DNA of 64,000 nt, taken from positions 66,017-130,016 of the forward strand of contig NZ_JAUSWF010000008.1 of the NCBI RefSeq assembly GCF_030815095.1, given 5' to 3'. The translations under genes and the position numbers were made by a program. Shown here piece after piece: positions 15,651-22,865 of the stretch (its first letter is position 1; every line of letters starts with the position of its first letter). Origin of the DNA: Aedoeadaptatus ivorii. Lineage in GTDB: Bacteria > Bacillota > Clostridia > Tissierellales > Peptoniphilaceae. A model generated the notes under the pieces. It did no database searches. It had not been told where the DNA came from and worked only from the letters and a program-made list of their open reading frames with translations.

Positions 15651-16978
15651 TGGACAGACCGGACGTGGGAAGGACGCCGCCGTATGACGAGCAGGCGGAG
15701 ATTTCGGTACTCGGCGCCATGCTCTTGGAGAAATCCGCCATTACCACGGCCATAGAAATATTGCGGGTGGAGGATTTCTACTACGATAGCCATAAGGCGA
15801 TCTACGAAGGCATCCTCAGCCTCTACAATCAAAACGAGCCGGCCGACCTCATCACGCTGTCCGCTTTTCTCAAAAAGAGCGGGCAGATCGATGCCGTCGG
15901 CGGCTATACTTATTTGGGGCGTCTGACCACCGGGGCAGGCGCCGCTTCCAATACGGAAGCCTACGCCAATATCGTCAAGGAAAAAGCGACGCTGCGCGAG
16001 TTGATCCGCGCCGGCAGCCAAATCGTCGAAGACGGCTATCGCGACGACGACGAGGTGGGGGCGATTATCGAAAAGGCGGAAAAGACCATTTTCGACATCA
16101 CCCAGGACAATCAGAGAAACGGTCTGGTCGATATGTCCGAGGTCATGGTGGATACATTCACCACCATGCAGGAGCGCGCCGCCAACAAAGGGGGGCTTAC
16201 GGGGCTCACCACGGGTTTTATCGACCTGGACCGCAAACTCTCGGGGCTTCAAAAGGCGGATCTCGTGCTTCTCGCCGCCCGCCCTTCGATGGGAAAGACC
16301 GCGCTGATGGTGAACATCTCTACCAACGCCGCCATCAAGGCGGGTGCCACGGTGGCGATGTTTTCACTCGAGATGAGCCGCCAGCAGCTTTCTCAGCGGA
16401 TTCTCTCGTCGATCTGCCATGTGGATCTGATGAAGATTATATCGGGGGATCTGAGCACCGAGGAGTGGACCAAGGTCATCGAGACCATGACCTATGTCAA
16501 CGATATGCACATTATGATCGACGACACGGCGGGCATCAGCCCCCTGGAGGTCAAGGCGAAATGTCGCCGCCTCAAGGCGGAAAAAGGGCTCGATCTGGTG
16601 GTCATCGACTACCTTCAGCTGATGGAAGTCGGCGGCCGGGCGGAATCCCGTCAACAGGAGATCTCTGCCATTTCCCGACAGCTCAAGGGCATCGCCAAAG
16701 AACTCGACGTGCCCGTCATCGCCCTCTCGCAACTTTCCCGTGCGCCCGAGATGCGCGCCGACCACAGGCCCATTCTCTCGGATTTGCGGGAATCCGGCGC
16801 CATCGAGCAGGACGCGGACATCGTCATGTTTTTGTATCGGGACGAGTACTACAATCCCGAGACCGAAAAGCAGGGGCTCGGAGAAGTCATCATCGCCAAG
16901 CACAGAAACGGCCCCACGGGGACGGTAGAACTCTTGTTTAAAAACGAATACACCAAGTTCGTCAATCTACAGGTGTAA
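15650..16978 (+). CDS. dnaB: Replicative DNA helicase (DnaB-type)
   Basis: Hexameric 5'-3' helicase of the replication fork. The N-terminal domain begins after PYDEQAEISVLGAML; the RecA-like C-terminal domain starts at GLTTGFIDLDRKLSG with Walker A ARPSMGKT (about residues 210-217), Walker B VIDYLQLM, and the DnaB-specific SQLSRAPE and SDLRESGAIEQDAD segments. 442 residues is standard. Called dnaC in Bacillus. It overlaps the rplI stop by one base. Confidence 0.97.
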   Translation: MDRPDVGRTPPYDEQAEISVLGAMLLEKSAITTAIEILRVEDFYYDSHKAIYEGILSLYNQNEPADLITLSAFLKKSGQIDAVGGYTYLGRLTTGAGAASNTEAYANIVKEKATLRELIRAGSQIVEDGYRDDDEVGAIIEKAEKTIFDITQDNQRNGLVDMSEVMVDTFTTMQERAANKGGLTGLTTGFIDLDRKLSGLQKADLVLLAARPSMGKTALMVNISTNAAIKAGATVAMFSLEMSRQQLSQRILSSICHVDLMKIISGDLSTEEWTKVIETMTYVNDMHIMIDDTAGISPLEVKAKCRRLKAEKGLDLVVIDYLQLMEVGGRAESRQQEISAISRQLKGIAKELDVPVIALSQLSRAPEMRADHRPILSDLRESGAIEQDADIVMFLYRDEYYNPETEKQGLGEVIIAKHRNGPTGTVELLFKNEYTKFVNLQV

Positions 16979-16988
16979 CGGAGGATTT

Positions 16989-17810
16989 ATGGATATACTG
17001 AAAGTACTGTTTTTAGGGATTATCGAAGGGGTTACGGAATTTCTGCCGATTTCGTCGACGGGGCACTTGATCCTCGCCCACGAATTCGTCTCCTTGGATC
17101 CTCAAAGTTTTCAAAACGCCTTTGACGTGTGCATCCAGCTGGGCGCCATTTTAGCGGTGGTCCTGTTGTATTTTTCGAAGCTGTGGCCCTTCCGAAAAAA
17201 CGACAGCGGCGAGACGCGCATCGACGCGCGGACCATGCAGCTGTGGCTTAGGGTCCTCGTCGGCGTGATTCCTTCCGCCGTATTGGGCTTTTTATTCGAC
17301 GACTTTATCGACGCCCACCTCTTTCGGCCCGAAGTCGTCGCCGTGACCTTGGTGCTCTACGGGGCGCTGATCCTCGCCATCGAGCGGCGCAACAAAAAAA
17401 GACGTAGCGAAAAGCGGATCCAGCGGGTAGAGGATATTCCCTACGGCATGGCGCTTTTGATCGGGCTGTTTCAGTGCCTCGCCATGATCCCCGGCACTTC
17501 CCGAAGTGCCGCCACCATTTTGGGCGCATTGATCCTCGGCGTAGGGAGGGGCGCTGCGGCGGAATTCTCGTTCTTTCTCGCCATCCCCACTATGTTTGGC
17601 GCGACGCTGTTAAAGACCGTAAAGAACGGATTGCTCTTTTCCGCCTACCAATGGTTCTTGATCCTCTTAGGTGGCGTAGTGAGCTTTTTTGTGGCGGTCT
17701 TCGTCATCCGAAAGTTTATGGCCTATATCCGAAAGCGCGATTTTCAGATTTTCGGCTACTATCGAATCGCCCTCGGAATCATCGTCTTTTTGTACTTTCA
17801 ATTTCAATAA
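16989..17810 (+). CDS. uppP: Undecaprenyl-diphosphatase (UppP/BacA)
   Basis: Removes a phosphate from undecaprenyl diphosphate so the lipid carrier can be reused for wall and teichoic acid synthesis; its overproduction gives bacitracin tolerance. The 273-residue membrane protein has both family motifs: GIIEGVTEFLPISSTGHLIL near the N-terminus and MIPGTSRSAATI near residue 165. CGGAGG precedes ATG 16989, 10 bases after dnaB. A terminator follows. Confidence 0.96.
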   Translation: MDILKVLFLGIIEGVTEFLPISSTGHLILAHEFVSLDPQSFQNAFDVCIQLGAILAVVLLYFSKLWPFRKNDSGETRIDARTMQLWLRVLVGVIPSAVLGFLFDDFIDAHLFRPEVVAVTLVLYGALILAIERRNKKRRSEKRIQRVEDIPYGMALLIGLFQCLAMIPGTSRSAATILGALILGVGRGAAAEFSFFLAIPTMFGATLLKTVKNGLLFSAYQWFLILLGGVVSFFVAVFVIRKFMAYIRKRDFQIFGYYRIALGIIVFLYFQFQ

Positions 17811-17816
17811 ACCATC

Positions 17817-17843
17817 GCCCCGCACAATTGGCGGGGCTTTTTC
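17817..17843 (+). terminator. Intrinsic terminator after uppP
   Basis: GCCCCGC (17817-17823), loop ACAATTG, GCGGGGC (17831-17837) then T-run. Confidence 0.92.
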
Positions 17844-17877
17844 ATGCCAAAAAGGATTGAGAAACTGTATTGATTAC

Positions 17878-17906
17878 TTGCAGCCGCGAGGACGGGGTGC
17901 TATAAT
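17878..17906 (+). promoter_or_regulatory. Promoter of the feo operon
   Basis: TTGCAG (17878-17883), 17-base spacer, perfect TATAAT (17901-17906). About 90 bases of leader precede the first FeoA gene. Confidence 0.85.
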
Positions 17907-17914
17907 ATAGACAA

Positions 17915-17929
17915 TGATAAATAGTATTA
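17915..17929. promoter_or_regulatory. Fur-like operator at the feo promoter
   Basis: TGATAAATAGTATTA matches the 7-1-7 Fur consensus TGATAATnATTATCA at most positions and starts nine bases after the -10 box, over the expected transcription start. Repression by a Fur-type regulator when iron is plentiful is inferred. Confidence 0.55.
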
Positions 17930-17997
17930 GTTGAGGGGCTTCGGCCCTTTCTTAATCGGCAGCGTTGATAATTTGTTTCAATACAGGAGAGGTACAT

Positions 17998-18222
17998 ATG
18001 AATCTATTATTGGCTCCCAAAGACGTAGACCTAAAGGTTTTAAAGATACGCACAAAGCGCTTGGACAAACAGCAGCTGAACCACTTGCAAAATCTCGGGT
18101 TTGTGGAAGGTGCCGACGTACGGGTTATCTCCGACGTCGACGGTTCCGTCATTGTGCGGGTAAAGGGCGCGCGCATCGGCCTCGGCAGAGAACTCGCCGA
18201 GTGCATCCGCGTCGCGGCGTAA
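17998..18222 (+). CDS. feoA: FeoA-domain protein (first of two)
   Basis: A 74-residue SH3-like FeoA protein; FeoA proteins are cytosolic accessory factors of the FeoB ferrous iron transporter. The core LNHLQNLGFVEGADVRVIS and the RIGLGRELAECIRV end fit the family. The start is ATG 17998 because AGGAGAGG lies 6-7 bases before it; a longer in-frame extension to 17965 has no ribosome-binding site. A second FeoA follows after 10 bases. Confidence 0.9.
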   Translation: MNLLLAPKDVDLKVLKIRTKRLDKQQLNHLQNLGFVEGADVRVISDVDGSVIVRVKGARIGLGRELAECIRVAA

Positions 18223-18232
18223 GGAGGAAAGC

Positions 18233-18469
18233 ATGCGACTGAACGAAGCGGCACAAGACAGACATTATGTCGTCGAGAAAATCGAAGGAAAGGGCCCCGT
18301 AAAGCGGCGCATTATGGATATGGGCATCACGCGCCATACCGAAATCTATGTGCGCAAGTTCGCCCCCTTAGGCGATCCCATTCAGGTCACGGTGCGGGGC
18401 TACGAGTTGAGCCTGAGAAAGGCCGATGCCGCGCTGATTGTGGTGCGGGAAGAGGAGGCGAAAGCATGA
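18233..18469 (+). CDS. feoA: FeoA-domain protein (second of two)
   Basis: A 78-residue FeoA-type SH3 domain with VKRRIMDMGITRHTEIYV and DPIQVTVRGYELSLRKADA, which is the canonical FeoA pattern. It is more typical of FeoA than the first copy. Behind AAGGAGG; its end overlaps the feoB start (ATGA at 18466), so it is probably translated together with FeoB. Confidence 0.93.
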   Translation: MRLNEAAQDRHYVVEKIEGKGPVKRRIMDMGITRHTEIYVRKFAPLGDPIQVTVRGYELSLRKADAALIVVREEEAKA

Positions 18470-20586
18470 TTCGCATGGCGTTGGCGGGAAACCCCAATAG
18501 CGGAAAGACCACGTTATTTAACGCCCTGACGGGCTCCCACCAGTATGTGGGCAACTGGCCCGGGGTCACCGTCGAAAAAAAGGAAGGAAGCTATCGAAAA
18601 GATTCGGACATCGCCATAACCGACCTGCCCGGCATCTACAGCTTAAGCCCGTACACCTTGGAAGAAGTGGTGAGCCGGGAGTACTTATTGGACGGCGAAG
18701 TCGACGTGATCATCAACATCGTCGATGCGGTCAACTTGGAGCGCAATCTCTATCTGACCACACAGTTGATGGAACTGGGCATCCCGGTGGTCGTCGCCTT
18801 AAACCGCATGGACGTGGTCCGCGCCAATGGCGATGTGATCTATGCGGAAAAGATCGAAGCCGCACTGCGGACGCCGGTGGTCGAGATTTCGGCCCTCAAA
18901 AAGGAAAACCTCGACGGGCTGATCGAGGCGGCAAAAAAGGCGGCCATCGAAAACGCCGCCCCGCATCCCGTCTACGAAGACGAGGTGGAAGAGGCGGCGG
19001 CCGATATTCTGGCGACCGTGCCCTCGATCGGCGAATCCGGCGCCGCACGGTTTTATGCCATGAAGCTCATAGAGGGCGACGAAAAGTTGGACCTCACGTT
19101 GACGGATTCGGAACGCGCGGCCCTCGATGCGCGGATCGAGTCCTTGGAAGAGGCGCTGGATGACGACGGCGAGGGAATCGTCACCGAAGCGCGGTATCTG
19201 TATATTGCAGATATCGTCGCGGGAAACTACGTCTCTGCGCGAAAGGGCGGCACCCGAAGCGACAAGATCGATGCCATCGTCACCAATCGCGTGTTGGCAC
19301 TGCCGATTTTTGCCGCCATTATGACCTTTGTCTACTTTGTAAGCGCCAAGGTCGTGGGCGGGGCCGTCACCGACTGGGTGAACGAAGAGCTCTTGGGCGG
19401 CTATGTCGCGGGCTTTTTGTCCGACGCGCTTACGGCGGCGAACACCGCCGATTGGCTCCACTCCCTCGTCATCGACGGGGTGGTGGCGGGGATCAGCGCC
19501 GTATTGGGCTTTTTGCCGGTGATCGCGACGCTGTATTTCTTCCTCGCGATTTTGGAAGACGTGGGCTATATGTCCCGGATCGCCTTTATCCTCGACCGGA
19601 TCTTCAGAAAATTCGGTCTTTCGGGCAAGAGCTTTATCCCCATCTTGATCGGCACCGGCTGTTCCGTGCCGGGCATTATGGCCACCCGAACCATCGAAAA
19701 TGAGCAAGACCGCCGTATGACGATTATCGTGGCGAGCTTTATGCCCTGCGGCGCCAAGACCGACATCATCACGCTATTTGTGGCCGCCTTCGGCATTTGG
19801 TATCTGGCGCCCATCGCCTATTTCAGCGGAATCCTCGCGGTCATTCTGTCGGGGCTGATTCTCAAAAAGACATCGCTCTTTCAAGGCGAGCCGGCGCCCT
19901 TTGTTATGGAGCTGCCGGAGTACCACATCCCCTCGGCAGAAAATGTGTTCAAGAGCGTCTGGAGTCGCTGTAAGGCATTCGTCAAAAAGGCGGGTACGAT
20001 TATCCTCTTGGCGAGCGTCGCCATTTGGCTTTTGCAAAATATCTCCATTCACGGCGAATTCGTCGAATTTGCCGATTCGAGCGACAGCATTCTCGCCGCC
20101 TTGGGACAGGTCTTTGCGCCGATCTTTGCGCCCCTGGGCTTCGGCAACTGGATGGCCACCGTCGCAAGCGTCATGGGCCTGGTCGCCAAAGAAGCGGTGG
20201 TCTCTACCTACGGCGTGATCAGCGGCTTGGGAGAAGAGGCCGCCGGGGCGGGCCTTCTCGCCTTTATCGGCGGACAGTTTACCCTGTGGAGTGCCATCAG
20301 CTTTATGTTGTTTAACCAACTGAATATCCCCTGTTTTGCCGCCATCGGCGCCATCAAAGGGGAGATGCGCTCGAGAAAGTGGACGACTTTTGCCCTCGTG
20401 TACCAAACGCTGTTTGCCTATGTAATCGCCCTGATCGTTTATCAACTGGGCGTATTCTTTACCGGCGGCGGCTTCGGCATCTTTACGGCGATCGCCTTCG
20501 TCTTGATCGCGGGCATAGTGTGGGCGATCTTTCGAAAACCCGCGAAACCGGCGGCGCGCCCTTCTGTGGACCGGGCGCTGTCATAA
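18466..20586 (+). CDS. feoB: Ferrous iron transport protein B
   Basis: Fe2+ uptake across the cytoplasmic membrane. The N-terminal G domain has G1 GNPNSGKT (residues 8-15), G3 DLPG and G4 NRMD; a helical guanine-dissociation-inhibitor-like domain follows; from about residue 275 come the membrane helices with the GTGCSVPGIMATRT motif near 400 and a second Gate segment. 706 residues is in the family range. Overlaps the second feoA by 4 bases. Confidence 0.97.
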   Translation: MIRMALAGNPNSGKTTLFNALTGSHQYVGNWPGVTVEKKEGSYRKDSDIAITDLPGIYSLSPYTLEEVVSREYLLDGEVDVIINIVDAVNLERNLYLTTQLMELGIPVVVALNRMDVVRANGDVIYAEKIEAALRTPVVEISALKKENLDGLIEAAKKAAIENAAPHPVYEDEVEEAAADILATVPSIGESGAARFYAMKLIEGDEKLDLTLTDSERAALDARIESLEEALDDDGEGIVTEARYLYIADIVAGNYVSARKGGTRSDKIDAIVTNRVLALPIFAAIMTFVYFVSAKVVGGAVTDWVNEELLGGYVAGFLSDALTAANTADWLHSLVIDGVVAGISAVLGFLPVIATLYFFLAILEDVGYMSRIAFILDRIFRKFGLSGKSFIPILIGTGCSVPGIMATRTIENEQDRRMTIIVASFMPCGAKTDIITLFVAAFGIWYLAPIAYFSGILAVILSGLILKKTSLFQGEPAPFVMELPEYHIPSAENVFKSVWSRCKAFVKKAGTIILLASVAIWLLQNISIHGEFVEFADSSDSILAALGQVFAPIFAPLGFGNWMATVASVMGLVAKEAVVSTYGVISGLGEEAAGAGLLAFIGGQFTLWSAISFMLFNQLNIPCFAAIGAIKGEMRSRKWTTFALVYQTLFAYVIALIVYQLGVFFTGGGFGIFTAIAFVLIAGIVWAIFRKPAKPAARPSVDRALS

Positions 20587-20596
20587 GGAGGATAGG

Positions 20597-20722
20597 ATGG
20601 GAAATATACTGGTAGGCGGATTGCTGATCGCGGCCATCGCATGGGCCGTGCGCTCTGTCAAAAAGAGCGGCGGCGGTTGCGACAGCTGTGCAGGTTGCAG
20701 TGGACAATGCCATAAAGGCTGA
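20597..20722 (+). CDS. FeoB-associated Cys-rich membrane protein
   Basis: A 41-residue protein: one N-terminal membrane helix (ILVGGLLIAAIAWAV), a short basic stretch, then a Gly/Cys tail with four Cys (CDSCAGCSGQC). Small proteins of this form are found after feoB in many Firmicutes. The Cys cluster may bind iron or a cluster; the precise role is unknown. AAGGAGG precedes ATG 20597, 10 bases after feoB. Confidence 0.85.
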   Translation: MGNILVGGLLIAAIAWAVRSVKKSGGGCDSCAGCSGQCHKG

Positions 20723-20726
20723 GAAC

Positions 20727-20752
20727 GGAGCGGTTTTGCCGCTCCTTTTTTT
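20727..20752 (+). terminator. Intrinsic terminator of the feo operon
   Basis: GGAGCGG (20727-20733), loop TTTTG, CCGCTCC (20739-20745) followed by seven T. Confidence 0.92.
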
Positions 20753-20837
20753 GGGAAAAGGCGCTGCAAAATTCAAAGTAAAACACTATGATTTGCAAAA
20801 AATATTCCTATAAAACGAAATTATTTACGTTTTCGTC

Positions 20838-20865
20838 TTGAATTTCTCATAGCGGATGCTATAAT
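20838..20865 (+). promoter_or_regulatory. Ferredoxin gene promoter
   Basis: TTGAAT (20838-20843), 16-base spacer, TATAAT (20860-20865). Just upstream, AAAACG (20812-20817) and CGTTTT (20828-20833) form an inverted repeat that could bind a regulator. Confidence 0.8.
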
Positions 20866-20934
20866 GAAATCAGGAAGTGAATCATGTGATCGACTTTTCG
20901 ATTACATAACTGAGTTTTTTGGAGGTATTTGATT

Positions 20935-21102
20935 ATGGCACATAAAATTACCAGCGAATGCATCGCTTGCGGCGCTTGCAAACCCGAATGTCCCGTAGAC
21001 TGCATCAGCGAAGGCGACATCTACTCCATCGATGAAAATGCTTGCATCGACTGCGGTTCCTGCGCAGCTGTTTGCCCCACCGGCGCTGCACAACCCGAAT
21101 AA
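20935..21102 (+). CDS. 2[4Fe-4S] ferredoxin
   Basis: A 55-residue clostridial-type ferredoxin with two CxxCxxCxxxCP motifs: CIACGACKPECP (residues 9-20) and CIDCGSCAAVCP (37-48). It carries low-potential electrons in anaerobic metabolism. TGGAGG precedes ATG 20935. It has its own promoter and terminator, so it is probably a highly expressed single-gene unit; neighbouring FeoB would supply iron. Confidence 0.97.
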   Translation: MAHKITSECIACGACKPECPVDCISEGDIYSIDENACIDCGSCAAVCPTGAAQPE

Positions 21103-21106
21103 ATAT

Positions 21107-21139
21107 TACAAAAAAAGGCGCGATACGCGTCTTTTTTTA
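21107..21139 (+). terminator. Intrinsic terminator after the ferredoxin gene
   Basis: A-run, GCGCG, loop ATA, CGCGT, then a T-run (21132-21138). The A and T tracts extend the stem, so it may act on both strands. Confidence 0.75.
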
Positions 21140-21169
21140 TGTGCTGTTTTCAAAGATCGACGCAGAACT

Positions 21170-21197
21170 TTGCAAGAAAATTGATCTGTGGTATACT
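21170..21197 (+). promoter_or_regulatory. Promoter of the serS T-box transcript
   Basis: TTGCAA (21170-21175), 16-base spacer, TATACT (21192-21197), just ahead of the T-box leader. Confidence 0.75.
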
Positions 21198-21203
21198 TAT
21201 TTT

Positions 21204-21402
21204 GTATCAAGTGAATATCGACGAAGATGAGGAGCAGTAGCAAAGAAAGCGTGCCAGAGAGTCTGCGGTAGCTGTGAGCAGATACGCGGCATTTGTGAAT
21301 CCACCTCGGAGTCTGTGCAAGGAAGCGAATCGCCTCGGCGATTAATTTGGGTGGCAACGCGGGTCCGTCTCGTCCCATTAGGGACAGGCGGCCTTTTTTT
21401 TA
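21204..21402 (+). promoter_or_regulatory. T-box leader for serine
   Basis: The leader of serS has the T-box order: GATGAGGAGCAGTA kink-turn region (near 21225), distal AGAGAG-type bulge (near 21255), specifier region GTGAATCCACC with codon TCC (serine) at 21300-21302, the T-box core GGGTGGCAACGCGG (21349-21362) and a terminator with GTCCC/GGGAC arms and eight T ending near 21400. Uncharged tRNA-Ser should favour the antiterminator and switch on serS. Confidence 0.92.
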
Positions 21403-21416
21403 TTGGAGGAGGAAAT

Positions 21417-22703
21417 ATGTTAGACATTCGCTTTATTCGGGAAAATCCCGACGTGGTCAAAAAAAATATGGAGAAGAAGTTTCAACACGACAAACTTCCC
21501 TTGGTCGACGAGCTCATCCGCTTGGATGTGGAAAACCGTTCGGCCAAGACCGAAGGAGACCAACTGCGCTCCGACAGAAATAAGCTGTCCAAATCCATCG
21601 GCGCGCTGATGGGGCAGGGCAAAAAAGACGAAGCCGAAGAAACCAAGGCCAAGGTAAAGGCGATCAACGATCGCATCGAAGCGTTGGAAAAAGAAGAAGG
21701 GGAAAAATCCGAACGAATTCGCGAGATTCAAATGGCGATTCCCCAAATTATCGACGATTCCGTGCCCATCGGCAAAGACGACACGGAAAACGTAGAAGTG
21801 GATCGATTCGGCGAACCGGTGGTGCCCGATTACGAAGTGCCCTACCATATCGACATTATGGAGAGCCTAAACGGCGTCGATCTCGACAGCGCCCGCAATA
21901 CCTCCGGCAGCGGCTTTTACTATCTGAAGGGCGATGTGGCGCGCTTGCACTCGGCGATCCTCTCCTATGCCCGCGATTTTATGATCGACAAGGGCTATGA
22001 GTACCATATTCCGCCCTATATGATCCGCGGCAATGTGGTCAGCGGCGTTATGAGCTTTGCGGAAATGGAAAACATGATGTATAAAATCGAAGGCGAAGAT
22101 CTGTATCTGATCGGCACCAGCGAACACTCCATGATCGGAAAATACATCAACACCATCACCGAAGAGCACACCCTTCCGCACCGCTTGACGAGCTATTCCC
22201 CCTGCTTCCGCAAGGAAGTTGGCGCCCACGGCATCGAGGAGAGAGGGGTATACCGAATTCACCAATTCGAAAAGCAAGAAATGGTCATTATCTGTAAGCC
22301 CGAAGAGAGCATGGCATTCTATGACGAACTGTGGAACAACACCGTGGAATTTTTCCGCAGCCTCGAGATCCCCGTGCGCACCCTGGAATGCTGCTCCGGC
22401 GACTTGGCGGATCTGAAGGTCAAGAGCGTCGATGTGGAAGCATGGTCCCCGCGGCAGAAAAAATACTTCGAAGTCGGCAGCTGCTCCAACTTGGGCGATG
22501 CCCAGGCGCGCCGCTTAAATATCCGCGTCCGCGGCGAAGATGGAAAATTGTATTTGGCGCATACCCTGAACAACACCGTCGTCGCCCCGCCCAGAATGCT
22601 GATCGCCTATCTGGAAAACCACCTGCAGGAAGACGGCACGGTCTTTATTCCCGAACCCCTGCGTCCCTATATGGGCTTTAAGGAACGGATCGAAAAGAAA
22701 TAA
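21417..22703 (+). CDS. serS: Serine-tRNA ligase
   Basis: Charges tRNA-Ser. Residues 1-100 form the tRNA-binding coiled-coil arm (MLDIRFIRENPD then a charged helical hairpin); the class II core shows motif 2 FRKEVGAHG...HQFEKQEM and motif 3 near NTVVAPPRMLIAYLEN. 428 residues is normal. ATG 21417 follows GGAGGAGG directly; a longer in-frame reading would run back through the T-box terminator and is not real. Confidence 0.97.
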   Translation: MLDIRFIRENPDVVKKNMEKKFQHDKLPLVDELIRLDVENRSAKTEGDQLRSDRNKLSKSIGALMGQGKKDEAEETKAKVKAINDRIEALEKEEGEKSERIREIQMAIPQIIDDSVPIGKDDTENVEVDRFGEPVVPDYEVPYHIDIMESLNGVDLDSARNTSGSGFYYLKGDVARLHSAILSYARDFMIDKGYEYHIPPYMIRGNVVSGVMSFAEMENMMYKIEGEDLYLIGTSEHSMIGKYINTITEEHTLPHRLTSYSPCFRKEVGAHGIEERGVYRIHQFEKQEMVIICKPEESMAFYDELWNNTVEFFRSLEIPVRTLECCSGDLADLKVKSVDVEAWSPRQKKYFEVGSCSNLGDAQARRLNIRVRGEDGKLYLAHTLNNTVVAPPRMLIAYLENHLQEDGTVFIPEPLRPYMGFKERIEKK

Positions 22704-22704
22704 A

Positions 22705-22734
22705 TTGACGATCCCCAAAAGCCTTTGATATACT
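22705..22734 (+). promoter_or_regulatory. Promoter of the Mn2+-riboswitch transcript
   Basis: TTGACG (22705-22710), 18-base spacer, TATACT (22729-22734), directly after serS. Confidence 0.7.
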
Positions 22735-22740
22735 ATCCCC

Positions 22741-22848
22741 ACAAGAGGGAGTAACAGCAACACTTAGTCGTCAATTCGGTTATGCCCGGCTAAGTACCGC
22801 ATCTGCGGTTGTGAGACTTTTGTCCTATGGGCAAAAGTCTCTTTTTTA
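22741..22848 (+). promoter_or_regulatory. yybP-ykoY (Mn2+) riboswitch with terminator
   Basis: The conserved blocks appear in order: GGGAGTAAC (22747), GTCGTCA, GCCCGG, ACCGC...GCGGTTGTGAGAC (22796-22817). The last block runs into a strong hairpin GAGACTTTTG / CAAAAGTCTC with a T-run ending near 22847. Mn2+ binding in known members stabilises the anti-terminated form and turns on Mn2+ exporters, so the ATPase below is probably induced by manganese. Confidence 0.88.
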
Positions 22849-22865
22849 TCGAAAAGGAGGCACCT

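Noticed and set aside
17931..18242. 103-codon frame over the feo leader
   Set aside because: Out-of-frame Arg-rich overlap of the first FeoA gene.
21315..21416. 34-codon N-terminal extension of serS
   Set aside because: Would translate the T-box core and terminator; the conserved start MLDIRF has its own GGAGGAGG site.
22827..22865. N-terminal extension of the cation ATPase from ATG 22827
   Set aside because: The ATG is inside the riboswitch terminator stem; the ribosome-binding site points to TTG 22866.
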